From an uncultured Bacteroidota bacterium (lineage in GTDB: Bacteria > Bacteroidota > Bacteroidia > 2-12-FULL-35-15), in assembly GCA_903926385.1 (NCBI GenBank), contig CAIYIS010000049.1, positions 1 through 52,716 of the forward strand: a DNA stretch of 52,716 bases, given 5' to 3'. Of this stretch, positions 43,436 to 51,800 are shown in pieces (positions within the stretch are counted from its first letter, which is position 1; every line of letters begins with the position of its first letter). Under the pieces are notes generated by a model. That model saw nothing but the letters and a program-made list of their open reading frames with translations, made no database searches and had not been told where the DNA came from. A program made the position numbers and the translations under genes.

Positions 43436-45256
43436 ATGTTTGCAAGCATCAAAACCCTTTCTTCAAAACACCAGCTAATCATTCTAATTTTGCTGGTCAT
43501 CGGGCTAAATGCAAACACACTGTTTAATGAATATGCTGTGGATGATGCCGTAGTGCTTACATCAAATCAATTTGTTTTAAAAGGGGTAAAAGGAATTCCG
43601 CAAATCATCGTTCAGGATTACTTCAAAGGATTGGGAGGTCTTAAAGGAAACGAACTGTCGGGTGGCAGATGGAGGCCTTTCTCATTAATCATTTTTGCAA
43701 TAGAGTATCAGTTCTTCGGTGCAAACCCTATCGTTTCTCACTTGCTGAACATTTTACTTTTTGCTTTACTAATTGCACTGCTGTTCATCTTTCTCAACAA
43801 ATATATTTTCTTTGATAACAATTCTTCTTCACTCTCCCCTCCCTTTTGGAGAGCGGCCGGGGGAGAGGTTGCTTTCATCACTTGTCTGTTATTTGTATTT
43901 CATCCCATCCACACAGAAGTTATTGCCAATGTTAAAAGTCGGGACGAAATCATTGCATTTATTTTAATCATCCTTTCTCTCATTGCATTTCTAAAACACT
44001 TCCAAAAGAAAAATGTTGTCCTTTTTATTTCCGGACTGATAACATACTTCCTAGCGTTGCTCACTAAAGAAAGCTCATTAGCTCTCCTCGGCATATTTCC
44101 TCTTATCCTTTATTTTTTCTTTCGCACTCCTGTCAAAACAGCACTATTGCGTACCATTCCGCTTGCCATTGTATTTATAGTTTATTTCATCATCCGTTTA
44201 CTCATCATCGGATTCACCGTTTCAAAATCCGAGTTTGTTTTAAATTCCCCTTTCCTATATGCTACATCATCGCAGGCATTCGCAACCAAGGTTTTTATTT
44301 TTTTCAAATATATCGGACTGTTAATTTTTCCTCACCCTTTAGCATCCGATTATGCCTACAACCAGATACCTTATGTTAATCTGTTTTCAGCTCCGTTTAT
44401 TTTTTCGGCTATTCTCATTGTTACTTTGCTTTCATACGCTCTGTATCGTTTCAAATCCAAATCCGTTGTTTCCTTTTGCATTTTGTATTATTTCTTCTCC
44501 ATATTTTTAGTTACCAATTTTGTTGTAAACATAGGCGCACCAATGGCCGAACGCCTCCTGTTTCAACCTTCATTAGCCATTTGCATACTTGGTGCACTTT
44601 TGTATTTCTACTTTAAAAACAAATCAGCAATTATTGTTAACAGTGTTTTGGTAGTGGTTCTGCTTCTCTTCTCTTTCAAAACCATTACCCGAAATGCCGA
44701 ATGGAAAAACAACGACACCCTGTATTTTGCGGATGTAAAAACCTCGCCAAACAGTCTTCGAACCAATACCTATGCCTCCGAAAGCTACCTGAACAAAGCC
44801 AATGCAGAAACCGACATCAAACTAAAAACCGAATACCTTAATCAATCTGTTTTCTATGGCGAACATGCCATGAGCATTTATGCTGACGATGCTTTTATAT
44901 ACATGAATCTAGGCTCTGCTTATTTTGGCCTTGGCAATTATTTTAAATCGGCCGACCTTTGGCAAAAGGCTTATATTTTAGACCCCAAAGAGCCCGAAGC
45001 CACAAAAGCTAAAGAATTTATTTCTTCTTTTCTGTTAAAGAAAGGCAACGCTCTTTACGAACACGACAGCATTGCTCAGGCCACCATCCATTTTCAAAAA
45101 GCAGTAGAATTAAATAATAAAAACACCGAAGGCTGGTACAATTTAGGCGGAATGTATTATCTGCTCAACGATTCCGCTAAAGCCGACAGCGCATGGCAAA
45201 AGGTTAAATTACTAGATGCTGGCCATCGCTTCAACAAAAACGATTTTTCGAAATAA
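43436..45256 (+). CDS. TMTC-like membrane glycosyltransferase with TPR tail, paralogue 2
   Basis: 606 residues with the same plan as its neighbours: D36-D37 in NEYAVDDAVVLT, HPIHTEVIANVKSRDE (about 157-172), LLTKESSLAL, PHPLASDYAYNQIPY, then TPR units (FIYMNLGSAYFGLGNYFKSA and GWYNLGGMYYLLND). It starts 19 bp after paralogue 1. The loop after LNKYIFF contains LSPPFWRAAGGEV, encoded by a well-kept hairpin repeat at 43832-43869, so the repeat has been accepted in frame. Identity of the three proteins is spread over the whole length, so they arose by tandem duplication. The sugar donor and the acceptor are unknown. Confidence 0.78.
   Translation: MFASIKTLSSKHQLIILILLVIGLNANTLFNEYAVDDAVVLTSNQFVLKGVKGIPQIIVQDYFKGLGGLKGNELSGGRWRPFSLIIFAIEYQFFGANPIVSHLLNILLFALLIALLFIFLNKYIFFDNNSSSLSPPFWRAAGGEVAFITCLLFVFHPIHTEVIANVKSRDEIIAFILIILSLIAFLKHFQKKNVVLFISGLITYFLALLTKESSLALLGIFPLILYFFFRTPVKTALLRTIPLAIVFIVYFIIRLLIIGFTVSKSEFVLNSPFLYATSSQAFATKVFIFFKYIGLLIFPHPLASDYAYNQIPYVNLFSAPFIFSAILIVTLLSYALYRFKSKSVVSFCILYYFFSIFLVTNFVVNIGAPMAERLLFQPSLAICILGALLYFYFKNKSAIIVNSVLVVVLLLFSFKTITRNAEWKNNDTLYFADVKTSPNSLRTNTYASESYLNKANAETDIKLKTEYLNQSVFYGEHAMSIYADDAFIYMNLGSAYFGLGNYFKSADLWQKAYILDPKEPEATKAKEFISSFLLKKGNALYEHDSIAQATIHFQKAVELNNKNTEGWYNLGGMYYLLNDSAKADSAWQKVKLLDAGHRFNKNDFSK
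43832..43869. repeat. Hairpin repeat inside TMTC-like paralogue 2
   Basis: CTCTCCCCTCCCTTTTGGAG with GCGGCCGGGGGAGAGG matches half of the 430-542/35079-35212 family. It encodes a loop insertion in frame. Confidence 0.8.
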
Positions 45257-45261
45257 TAAAT

Positions 45262-47106
45262 ATGGGTGCCAAACATTTTACATTCGGATATCGTCAGCAA
45301 TTAATTCTCCTCATCTTGCTTGCCTTAGCTCTGCATGTAAACACTCTTTTTAATGATTATGTATTAGACGACATTGTGGTCATGTCTCAAAACACCTTTG
45401 TTCAAAAAGGTTTTAAAGGCATACCCGAAATCCTCACCACCGATTATGTAAAAGGATATTCCTCTTCGCCTAGTGTACTTTCGGGTGCGCGTTACCGCCC
45501 CCTCCTGCTCATTTCATTCGCTATCGAACATCAGTTCTTTGGGGCCAGTCCTTTTGTTTCCCATCTCATCAACATTTTACTTTTTGCTTTGCTCGTGGCC
45601 CTTTTATTCAACTTACTTAATAAATATATTTTTCATACTCATTACAATTCTCTTTCGCAAAACTCTTCCCCTCCCTCCTCCTCTTTCTTATTGGGCGTTT
45701 CCGGAGGTCAGGTGGCCTTCATCTCCTGTTTGTTATTCATCGTTCATCCCATCCACACCGAAGTTATTGCCAATGTCAAAAGTCGTGACGAAATACTCAC
45801 TTTCATTTTTCTAATTGTATCTTTAACTTCCTTTATCCATTACATCCAACATAAAAAAATAAGCGCACTAATCACCAGCTTAACGCTCTTTCTCTTTGCC
45901 CTCCTCACCAAAGAAACTGCCGTTACTTTTATTGCTGTCCTTCCTCTTGTCCTTTATTTTTTTCATTCCCAAACACTCAAAAAATCAATTCTCTTTGCCT
46001 CTCTTTTGCTCATTCCGTTTTTTATTTATTTTGCTTTACGTTATGCAGTAGTGGGCATTTCATCCGTCACTGTAACCGATGTCACCAATTCGCCTTATAT
46101 CTACGCCACATTTACTCAAGCCTTCGCCACCAAAATATTTGTTCTCTTTAAATACATTTCCCTTCTCTTTATTCCTCATCCCCTTTCTTCCGATTATGGA
46201 TATAACCAGATACCTTACATTTCCATCACTTCACTCCCTTTCATTCTCTCTTTCATTGTCACACTTGGCCTTTTTGTTTACAGTCTTATTTATTTCCAAT
46301 CCAAATCCATCTTGTCTTTCTGCATACTTTTCTTTTTTATCACCCTATCCCTCGGCACCAATCTAATTATCGACCTGGGCGCTCCTCTGGCCGAACGAAT
46401 GCTATTTCAACCTTCTCTGGCCTTTTGTATCATCACTGCCATCGCTTTTCTAAAGCTCCGCAGCCGTTCTGCACTCCTTTCTGTTTCCTTGCTCCTTACA
46501 GCTCTTCTGCTATTTTCGTTCAAAACCATTACCCGAAATGCCGAATGGAAAAACAACGAAACGCTTTTTTTTACCGATGTCGTCTCATCTCCCCAATGCT
46601 CTCGTTTAAACCTCTACACAGCTCAGCAATACCTCAGCAAAGCCAACCTCGCTGCCAATGCCGACCAAAATGGCCAATACCTGCGTAAGGCCGTTTACTA
46701 TGGCGAACAGTCGCTAAAGCTCCACTCCCGCTTTCCTTATGCCTATTTGCCTCTCGCGGCTGCTTATTTCTATGCCCAAAAACCTTTTAAAACCGCTGCT
46801 CTCCTCCAGCAAGCTCTTACCCTCGACACCGCCAATGCCGAAACCAAACTTCGCATGTCCGAACTCTCTTCCTTCTTTTACAATCAGGCTAACGGATATG
46901 CCGACCACAACCAACCCGACAGCGCCATTCTTTGCTATTCCTATTCCGTTCGCCTTCTCCCTTCTCACACCCAGGCTTGGTACAACCTCGGTGCTACTTA
47001 TTACCTCATTGGCGATACCACTCATGCTTCTCAGGCATGGCAACAAGTAAAACATCTCGACCCCACTCACCCTCTCAACAAAAACGAATTTTTGCCTACT
47101 AAGTAA
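45262..47106 (+). CDS. TMTC-like membrane glycosyltransferase with TPR tail, paralogue 3
   Basis: 614 residues. D36-D37 in NDYVLDDIVVMS, HPIHTEVIANVKSRDE (about 164-179), LLTKETAVTF, PHPLSSDYGYNQIPY and TPR units (PYAYLPLAAAYFYAQKPFKTA and AWYNLGATYYLIGDTTHAS) repeat the plan of paralogues 1 and 2. It starts 6 bp after paralogue 2. The loop after LNKYIF is the longest of the three (SLSQNSSPPSSSFLLGVSGGQV), with only traces of the hairpin repeat. The coding strand is far richer in C and T, with many C-ending codons, than paralogue 1, although the proteins are alike; reason unknown. This richness also creates a long antisense frame (46714-47226) that is not a gene. Confidence 0.78.
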   Translation: MGAKHFTFGYRQQLILLILLALALHVNTLFNDYVLDDIVVMSQNTFVQKGFKGIPEILTTDYVKGYSSSPSVLSGARYRPLLLISFAIEHQFFGASPFVSHLINILLFALLVALLFNLLNKYIFHTHYNSLSQNSSPPSSSFLLGVSGGQVAFISCLLFIVHPIHTEVIANVKSRDEILTFIFLIVSLTSFIHYIQHKKISALITSLTLFLFALLTKETAVTFIAVLPLVLYFFHSQTLKKSILFASLLLIPFFIYFALRYAVVGISSVTVTDVTNSPYIYATFTQAFATKIFVLFKYISLLFIPHPLSSDYGYNQIPYISITSLPFILSFIVTLGLFVYSLIYFQSKSILSFCILFFFITLSLGTNLIIDLGAPLAERMLFQPSLAFCIITAIAFLKLRSRSALLSVSLLLTALLLFSFKTITRNAEWKNNETLFFTDVVSSPQCSRLNLYTAQQYLSKANLAANADQNGQYLRKAVYYGEQSLKLHSRFPYAYLPLAAAYFYAQKPFKTAALLQQALTLDTANAETKLRMSELSSFFYNQANGYADHNQPDSAILCYSYSVRLLPSHTQAWYNLGATYYLIGDTTHASQAWQQVKHLDPTHPLNKNEFLPTK

Positions 47107-47139
47107 GTTGCCCCTCGGTTTGCATTTCGTAAGGCACAT

Positions 47140-47320
47140 CTCAATACTCAAATCTAATATCTCAAATCTAATTTGGGCACCATCCTTATCTCCCTTCGTT
47201 ATCCTCTCTCCCGCTATCCGTTCCAAGTCCGCCCACCCTTATGCCAACACACTTCGGGCTTTCCTCTTCTATCGGGTGCAGTTAGTCAGCGCCTCTCTCT
47301 TTGTTACCTTTAAGTAAGCT
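47140..47320. repeat. Dispersed hairpin repeat, copy D
   Basis: The block order of copy C recurs: ATCTCAAATCTAATTTGGGC, CCCGCTATCCGTTCC, ATCGGGTGCAGTTAGTCAGC and CCTTTAAGTAA. The central hairpin of copy C is lost or replaced. Confidence 0.7.
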
Positions 47321-47321
47321 C

Positions 47322-47353
47322 GAAAAAAAACTCCGAACATTTCTGAACGGAGT
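47322..47353 (-). terminator. Terminator-like hairpin 1 of the 47520 gene
   Basis: On the minus strand ACTCCG pairs with CGGAGT around CAGAAATGTT, followed by eight T. Its loop and arms are nearly the same as those at 47452. Confidence 0.65.
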
Positions 47354-47410
47354 CTAATTCATAATTTATAATTCATCATTCACAATTCCCTTTCCCCCCA
47401 ACCGTCACGT

Positions 47411-47449
47411 TTCTCCCCCTCTCTTGCGGAGAGGGGCAGGGGTGAGGTG
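47411..47449. repeat. Half paired-hairpin repeat
   Basis: CTCCCCCTCTCTTGCGGAGAGG followed by GGGGTGAGGTG: the right half of the 430-542 family, between the two terminator-like hairpins (first 20 bases given are the core). Confidence 0.7.
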
Positions 47450-47451
47450 AT

Positions 47452-47484
47452 AAAAAAAGCCCCGAACATTTCTGCTCGGAGCTT
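47452..47484 (-). terminator. Terminator-like hairpin 2 of the 47520 gene
   Basis: On the minus strand GCTCCGA pairs with TCGGGGC (one G-T pair) around a loop with AGAAATG, then seven T. It lies about 36 bases past the stop codon. Confidence 0.75.
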
Positions 47485-47519
47485 TTTCTCACATCTCACA
47501 TCTCAATACTCACATCTCC

Positions 47520-48455
47520 CTAAACCATCACCTTCATTCTCGCATTCACTCCTGTATTCACCTCTTTAGTTAAGTTCATATCAGGTTTTCCTGGAGCTTG
47601 CACCAACACCCTGTAATTAGCCGGGTCAAGATGCGTAAACTCTAATGTACCATCAGCCACACTCACTGCCACTTTCGCTATGCCTGTTGCACTTTGTATT
47701 GTTACTTTCACATTAGCCAAAGGCAAGTTTGAACCCACCTCTATAAAAGTCATTCCCAAACTAGCACTACCCGGAGGCGATACTAAGATTTTCACAACCG
47801 AAATCATAAACTCTCTCATTCCCGCAGCATCTCTTCTAAATGCCGAATGAGCATCATTCTGTATATCCTGCAATGCCGCATAAAGCACATTGTTCGCATT
47901 AATCTTAGCCGCTGTCACTGCCGCTGTCTCTCTCGAATTTTTAAAATCCGTGTATTTCAAATCAAATGCATCACTGTCACTTTGCACTTGCAGTGCAAAC
48001 CCGGCAGGCATATTTCCTGCTGCCAGTTCCACAGGGTAGTTTCCAATAAAATCAATCATCTTTGCGTTCATACTCACCACACTTTCCCAATTTCCGTGCG
48101 ATGCTTGCTCATAATCCACCATCCCTGCTTCATCATACTTCACTTTCCAATACTGTTTCGGCCATCCGTCATGGATGTACGTTTTCAAATCTTGCAAGTT
48201 ATCCTCACAAGAAATAGTTAGACTTTGCAAATCAAGTAAATTCGTTTCATGAATCGAACTCACTTGTACACTGTCAGGCATGTTCTTTGCCGTGTTCAGC
48301 GTTGCTTTCAACGTTAATAAAATCCCCGGCACATACTTCGCAGGCTTCTTTGCCGCGAATTTCGCAAGTTTAGCGGGGTCGCTCAAACTTGCAAACATGG
48401 AGTCAGCTACCGAATATAGCTCCCCTTGAGTCATGTCATAATCTGGTTTTGCCAT
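47520..48455 (-). CDS. Orphan protein with C-terminal carboxypeptidase-regulatory-like domain
   Basis: 311 residues, no export signal or membrane helix. Residues 1-225 are mainly helical (MTQGELYSVADSMFASLSDP, SDPAKLAKFAAKKPAKYV) with no known family. Residues 230-311 (from SLGMTFIEVGSNLPLANVKVTI, with ADGTLEFTHLDPANYRVLVQ) match the carboxypeptidase-regulatory-like beta-sandwich: the DG(T)-F-h-L-P-G/N-x-Y pattern is clear. The build parallels 795-1724. It is a single-gene unit between two terminator-like hairpins downstream and a palindrome-bearing region upstream. Two minus-strand -7 candidates exist: TAATTTTG (48541-48548) and TAAATTTG (48568-48575). Function unknown. Confidence 0.72.
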   Translation of the reverse strand: MAKPDYDMTQGELYSVADSMFASLSDPAKLAKFAAKKPAKYVPGILLTLKATLNTAKNMPDSVQVSSIHETNLLDLQSLTISCEDNLQDLKTYIHDGWPKQYWKVKYDEAGMVDYEQASHGNWESVVSMNAKMIDFIGNYPVELAAGNMPAGFALQVQSDSDAFDLKYTDFKNSRETAAVTAAKINANNVLYAALQDIQNDAHSAFRRDAAGMREFMISVVKILVSPPGSASLGMTFIEVGSNLPLANVKVTIQSATGIAKVAVSVADGTLEFTHLDPANYRVLVQAPGKPDMNLTKEVNTGVNARMKVMV

Positions 48456-48606
48456 TTTGTTTGTTGTTTAAAGATTAATAATTTATTTTTTTTAGTTCTG
48501 TCCTTTAATAAAAACTTTCGCCCTATTAAAACGACACGACAAAATTATTAAACCATTTCAAAAAAACAAATTTATTTTCCTCCTAACTACCTAGCCCTTT
48601 ACATTA

Positions 48607-48622
48607 TGTGATTTAAATCACA
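48607..48622. promoter_or_regulatory. Perfect Crp/Fnr-type palindrome
   Basis: TGTGATTTAAATCACA is a perfect palindrome and matches TGTGA-N6-TCACA exactly. It shares the TGAY-N4-RTCA form of the sites at 33788 and 37938. It lies 46.5 bp from the last G of the minus-strand -7 candidate at 48568-48575 and about 197 bp from that of the plus-strand gene, so its target is more likely the orphan gene. Confidence 0.65.
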
Positions 48623-48803
48623 TCCCCCATTCACCCCATTCTCTCAGTTTATTTATGCGCATTTCAGCCCTCCCAACATTCATTTTTTTATCCAAAATAC
48701 CCCCAAAAACCACCCCTAAAAAATTTTTTCAACACACACCTCTTTTTACCCACTTTTATCCCCTCTCGTCAGCAATTTATTTTTTCACTTATTCAATTTA
48801 TAT

Positions 48804-48811
48804 TACTTTTG
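48804..48811 (+). promoter_or_regulatory. -7 element of the restriction-modification gene
   Basis: TACTTTTG fits TAnnTTTG, 13 bases before the ATG at 48825. Confidence 0.65.
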
Positions 48812-48824
48812 AAAAAAAATCTCT

Positions 48825-51800
48825 ATGTCACTCTTTCAAAATACAGTCATTAAAAAACACCTCTCTTCCCTCAGTACTCAAGAGGTTAGTGTAGCATACT
48901 CAAAATTCAAAGCCCATTTTCACGATGCTCAAATTCAGCAAAACATTCGCGAATCCAAAGAAGAGCAATATCAAGGCGAGTTTCTGATTGATTTATTTGT
49001 TAATGTTCTTGGTTATACCAAAAACCCAACTCCTAATTTTAACCTCACTACAGAGTACAAAAATTTAAAAGATTCCAAAAAAGCAGACGGTGCAATTATT
49101 TTAGACAACAAGGCAATTGCTGTCATAGAGCTTAAAGGAACCGAAACCACCGACCTTAGTAAAATAGAATCACAGGCGTTCGGATATAAAAATAATCAGC
49201 CCGAATGTACTTACATCATCACTTCCAATTTCGAAAAACTTCGTTTTTATATTGATAATGCAATTGAGTTTTTAGAGTTTAATTTGTTTACACTTTCCGA
49301 ACAAGATTTTCAAATTCTCTATCTCTGCCTTGCTTTTCAAAGCATCAATAAAAATATTCCTAAAAAGATAAAAGACGAATCCATCAGTCAGGAAGATGTT
49401 ATTACCAAAAAACTCTACAACGATTATTCTCTTTTCAAACGCGAGTTACATCAAAATCTTGTTGCGCTCAATCCTCAGTTTCCTGCTGTGGAGCTTTTCA
49501 AAAAATCTCAAAAGCTTTTAGATAGGTTTCTTTTTCTTTTCTTTGCCGAAGACCGTCAGCTATTGCCTCCTAATTCTGTTCGTTTAATTCTTAACGATTG
49601 GCGCGATTTGCAGGAGCGCGATGAAGCCGTTCCGCTTTACAATCGTTTCAAAAAATATTTCGAATACCTCAACACTGGTTTCAAAGGCAAGCGTTATGAT
49701 GTTTTTGCCTACAATGGCGGATTGTTTAAGCATGATGAAATATTAGATTCTATTCTTATTGATGACGAATTACTTTTTCGTCACACTCAAAAACTTTCCG
49801 AATACGATTTTCAATCCGAAGTGGATGTCAATATTCTTGGACATATTTTCGAAAATTCGCTCAACGAGTTGGATGAAATAAAAGCGCAGCTCGAAGGAAA
49901 GGAAATTGATAAAACCAAAACAAAGCGTAAGAAAGATGGTGTGTTTTATACTCCCAAATACATTACCAAATATATTGTTGATAATACCATTGGTAAACTT
50001 TGCACCGAACAAAAACTGCTTTTAAATTTACAGGAGGACCAATACACCAATGATAAAAAGAAAACGGCTAAGGCAAAAAAAGAATTGCTCGAAATATTAA
50101 CTGCATACCGCAATTGGCTACTTCAACTTACCATCTGCGACCCAGCTTGTGGTTCTGGTGCTTTTCTCAATCAGGCGCTTAATTTTCTCATTGCCGAACA
50201 TCGTTATGTTGACGAGCTTCAGGCAAAACTTTTTGGCGATGCTCTTGTTCTTAGCGACATCGAAAATAGTATTCTCGAAAACAATCTTTTTGGTGTCGAC
50301 CTCAACGAGGAGTCTGTCGAGATTGCAAAGCTTTCGCTTTGGCTTCGCACAGCCCAACCCAATCGTAAGTTAAACGATTTAACCAACAATATTAAATGTG
50401 GCAACTCTCTTATTGACGACCCTGCTATTGCAGGCGATAAGGCTTTCAATTGGCAAAAAGAATTTCCTCAAATTTTCGGCACTGATATAATACCAGTCCC
50501 CGAACCCGTTGCCAAGCCCATCAAATCTAAGAAACCGAATACCGATGCCATTGCAGATGATTCAGAGGAAGTACATCCCACTTCTTCTCCAAAAGAAAGA
50601 ATTACCAACATCGACCACCGCATCACCAACATTGACGATAGAATCACCAATGTCGAAGAACCTAAATTAATTTATCAAAACAAAAAACGTGGCTTCGATG
50701 TCATAATTGGTAATCCGCCCTATGTTGCAGGAAAAGATATCGAAAAGAATTTAAAAAGTTATTACAAATCAAAATATGTACTCACATCTGGGAAATTTGA
50801 TTTGTATTTGCTCTTCATAGAACGAGTAATTTCTTTACTTAATAAAAAATATGCTTATGGTTTAATAATTCCAAATACATTTCTTGCTAATGAAAACGCT
50901 GCACTTGTTAGAAAAAGAATGATTGAGAACAATTCACTCGAATCAATAAGAACCTTTCGTGATGACGTTTTTGTGGATGCGAGTGTTGAAAGTGTAATAC
51001 CAATTTGCAATTCCAATATCAACGAAAAAATAAGTATTTTCAATAATGAAAATGAATTAGTTTCAAATTATAATTCAAAAGAAATAATAAACGCAGAGCT
51101 TTGCAGAATCCAAACTTCAATAAGTATTTCTGATAAAAAACTTTTAGATAAAATTGATTTAAATTCATTCAAATTAGGAACCATATCCGATATTTGTATT
51201 GGCATTCAAATTGGCGGTTCAAGCGGAGAAGGTAATACAAAAGAAGAATACATTTCAACGGAAAAGACAAGTGATAATTTTAAGAAATTTATAGACGGAA
51301 AAGATTTTGCCCAATATTACATTAATTGGCCTAGGAAATTTGTTTCATATGGAGATTGGCTGCACAGAAAAAGAGATGAAAAATACTTTATTAATCCTAA
51401 AATAATTATTCGTCAAATTGGTAATGTTCCAATTAGTGCAATTGATAAGGAAGGTTATTTTACTTTAAATACAATATATAATCTATTAATTACTGAAGCT
51501 AAATTCTCCTTAGAATTTATTTTTCTTCAATTAAATTCTAAACTTGTTAAATTTTATTGGACAAAGAAATTTAGTGATGCGAAATCTTTATTTCCTAAGA
51601 TTAAAAAATCTCAAATAACTGAAATACCAATTTCGAGTAATTATGATTTGGAAAAGCAAAGGCAAATGTCCTCGCTTTACGACCAAATGCTTTCTCTCAA
51701 TAAAGAATTGCTATTTTTATCTGGCAAATTCACAACGTATTTTTCGGGTAAGTATAATATACAAAAACTCTCTACTAAATTAGAAAATTGGTTCTTCCTC

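Larger units (their letters stand above)
48456..48824. other. Divergent intergenic region
   Basis: 369 bases between the orphan gene and the restriction-modification gene. Holds the palindrome at 48607-48622 and the -7 elements noted here; the remainder is AT/C-rich and no further element was seen. Confidence 0.6.

Noticed and set aside
46714-47226. 170-residue minus-strand gene
   Set aside because: Antisense to TMTC-like paralogue 3; the open frame follows from its C/T-rich codon use, and it runs into a non-coding repeat.
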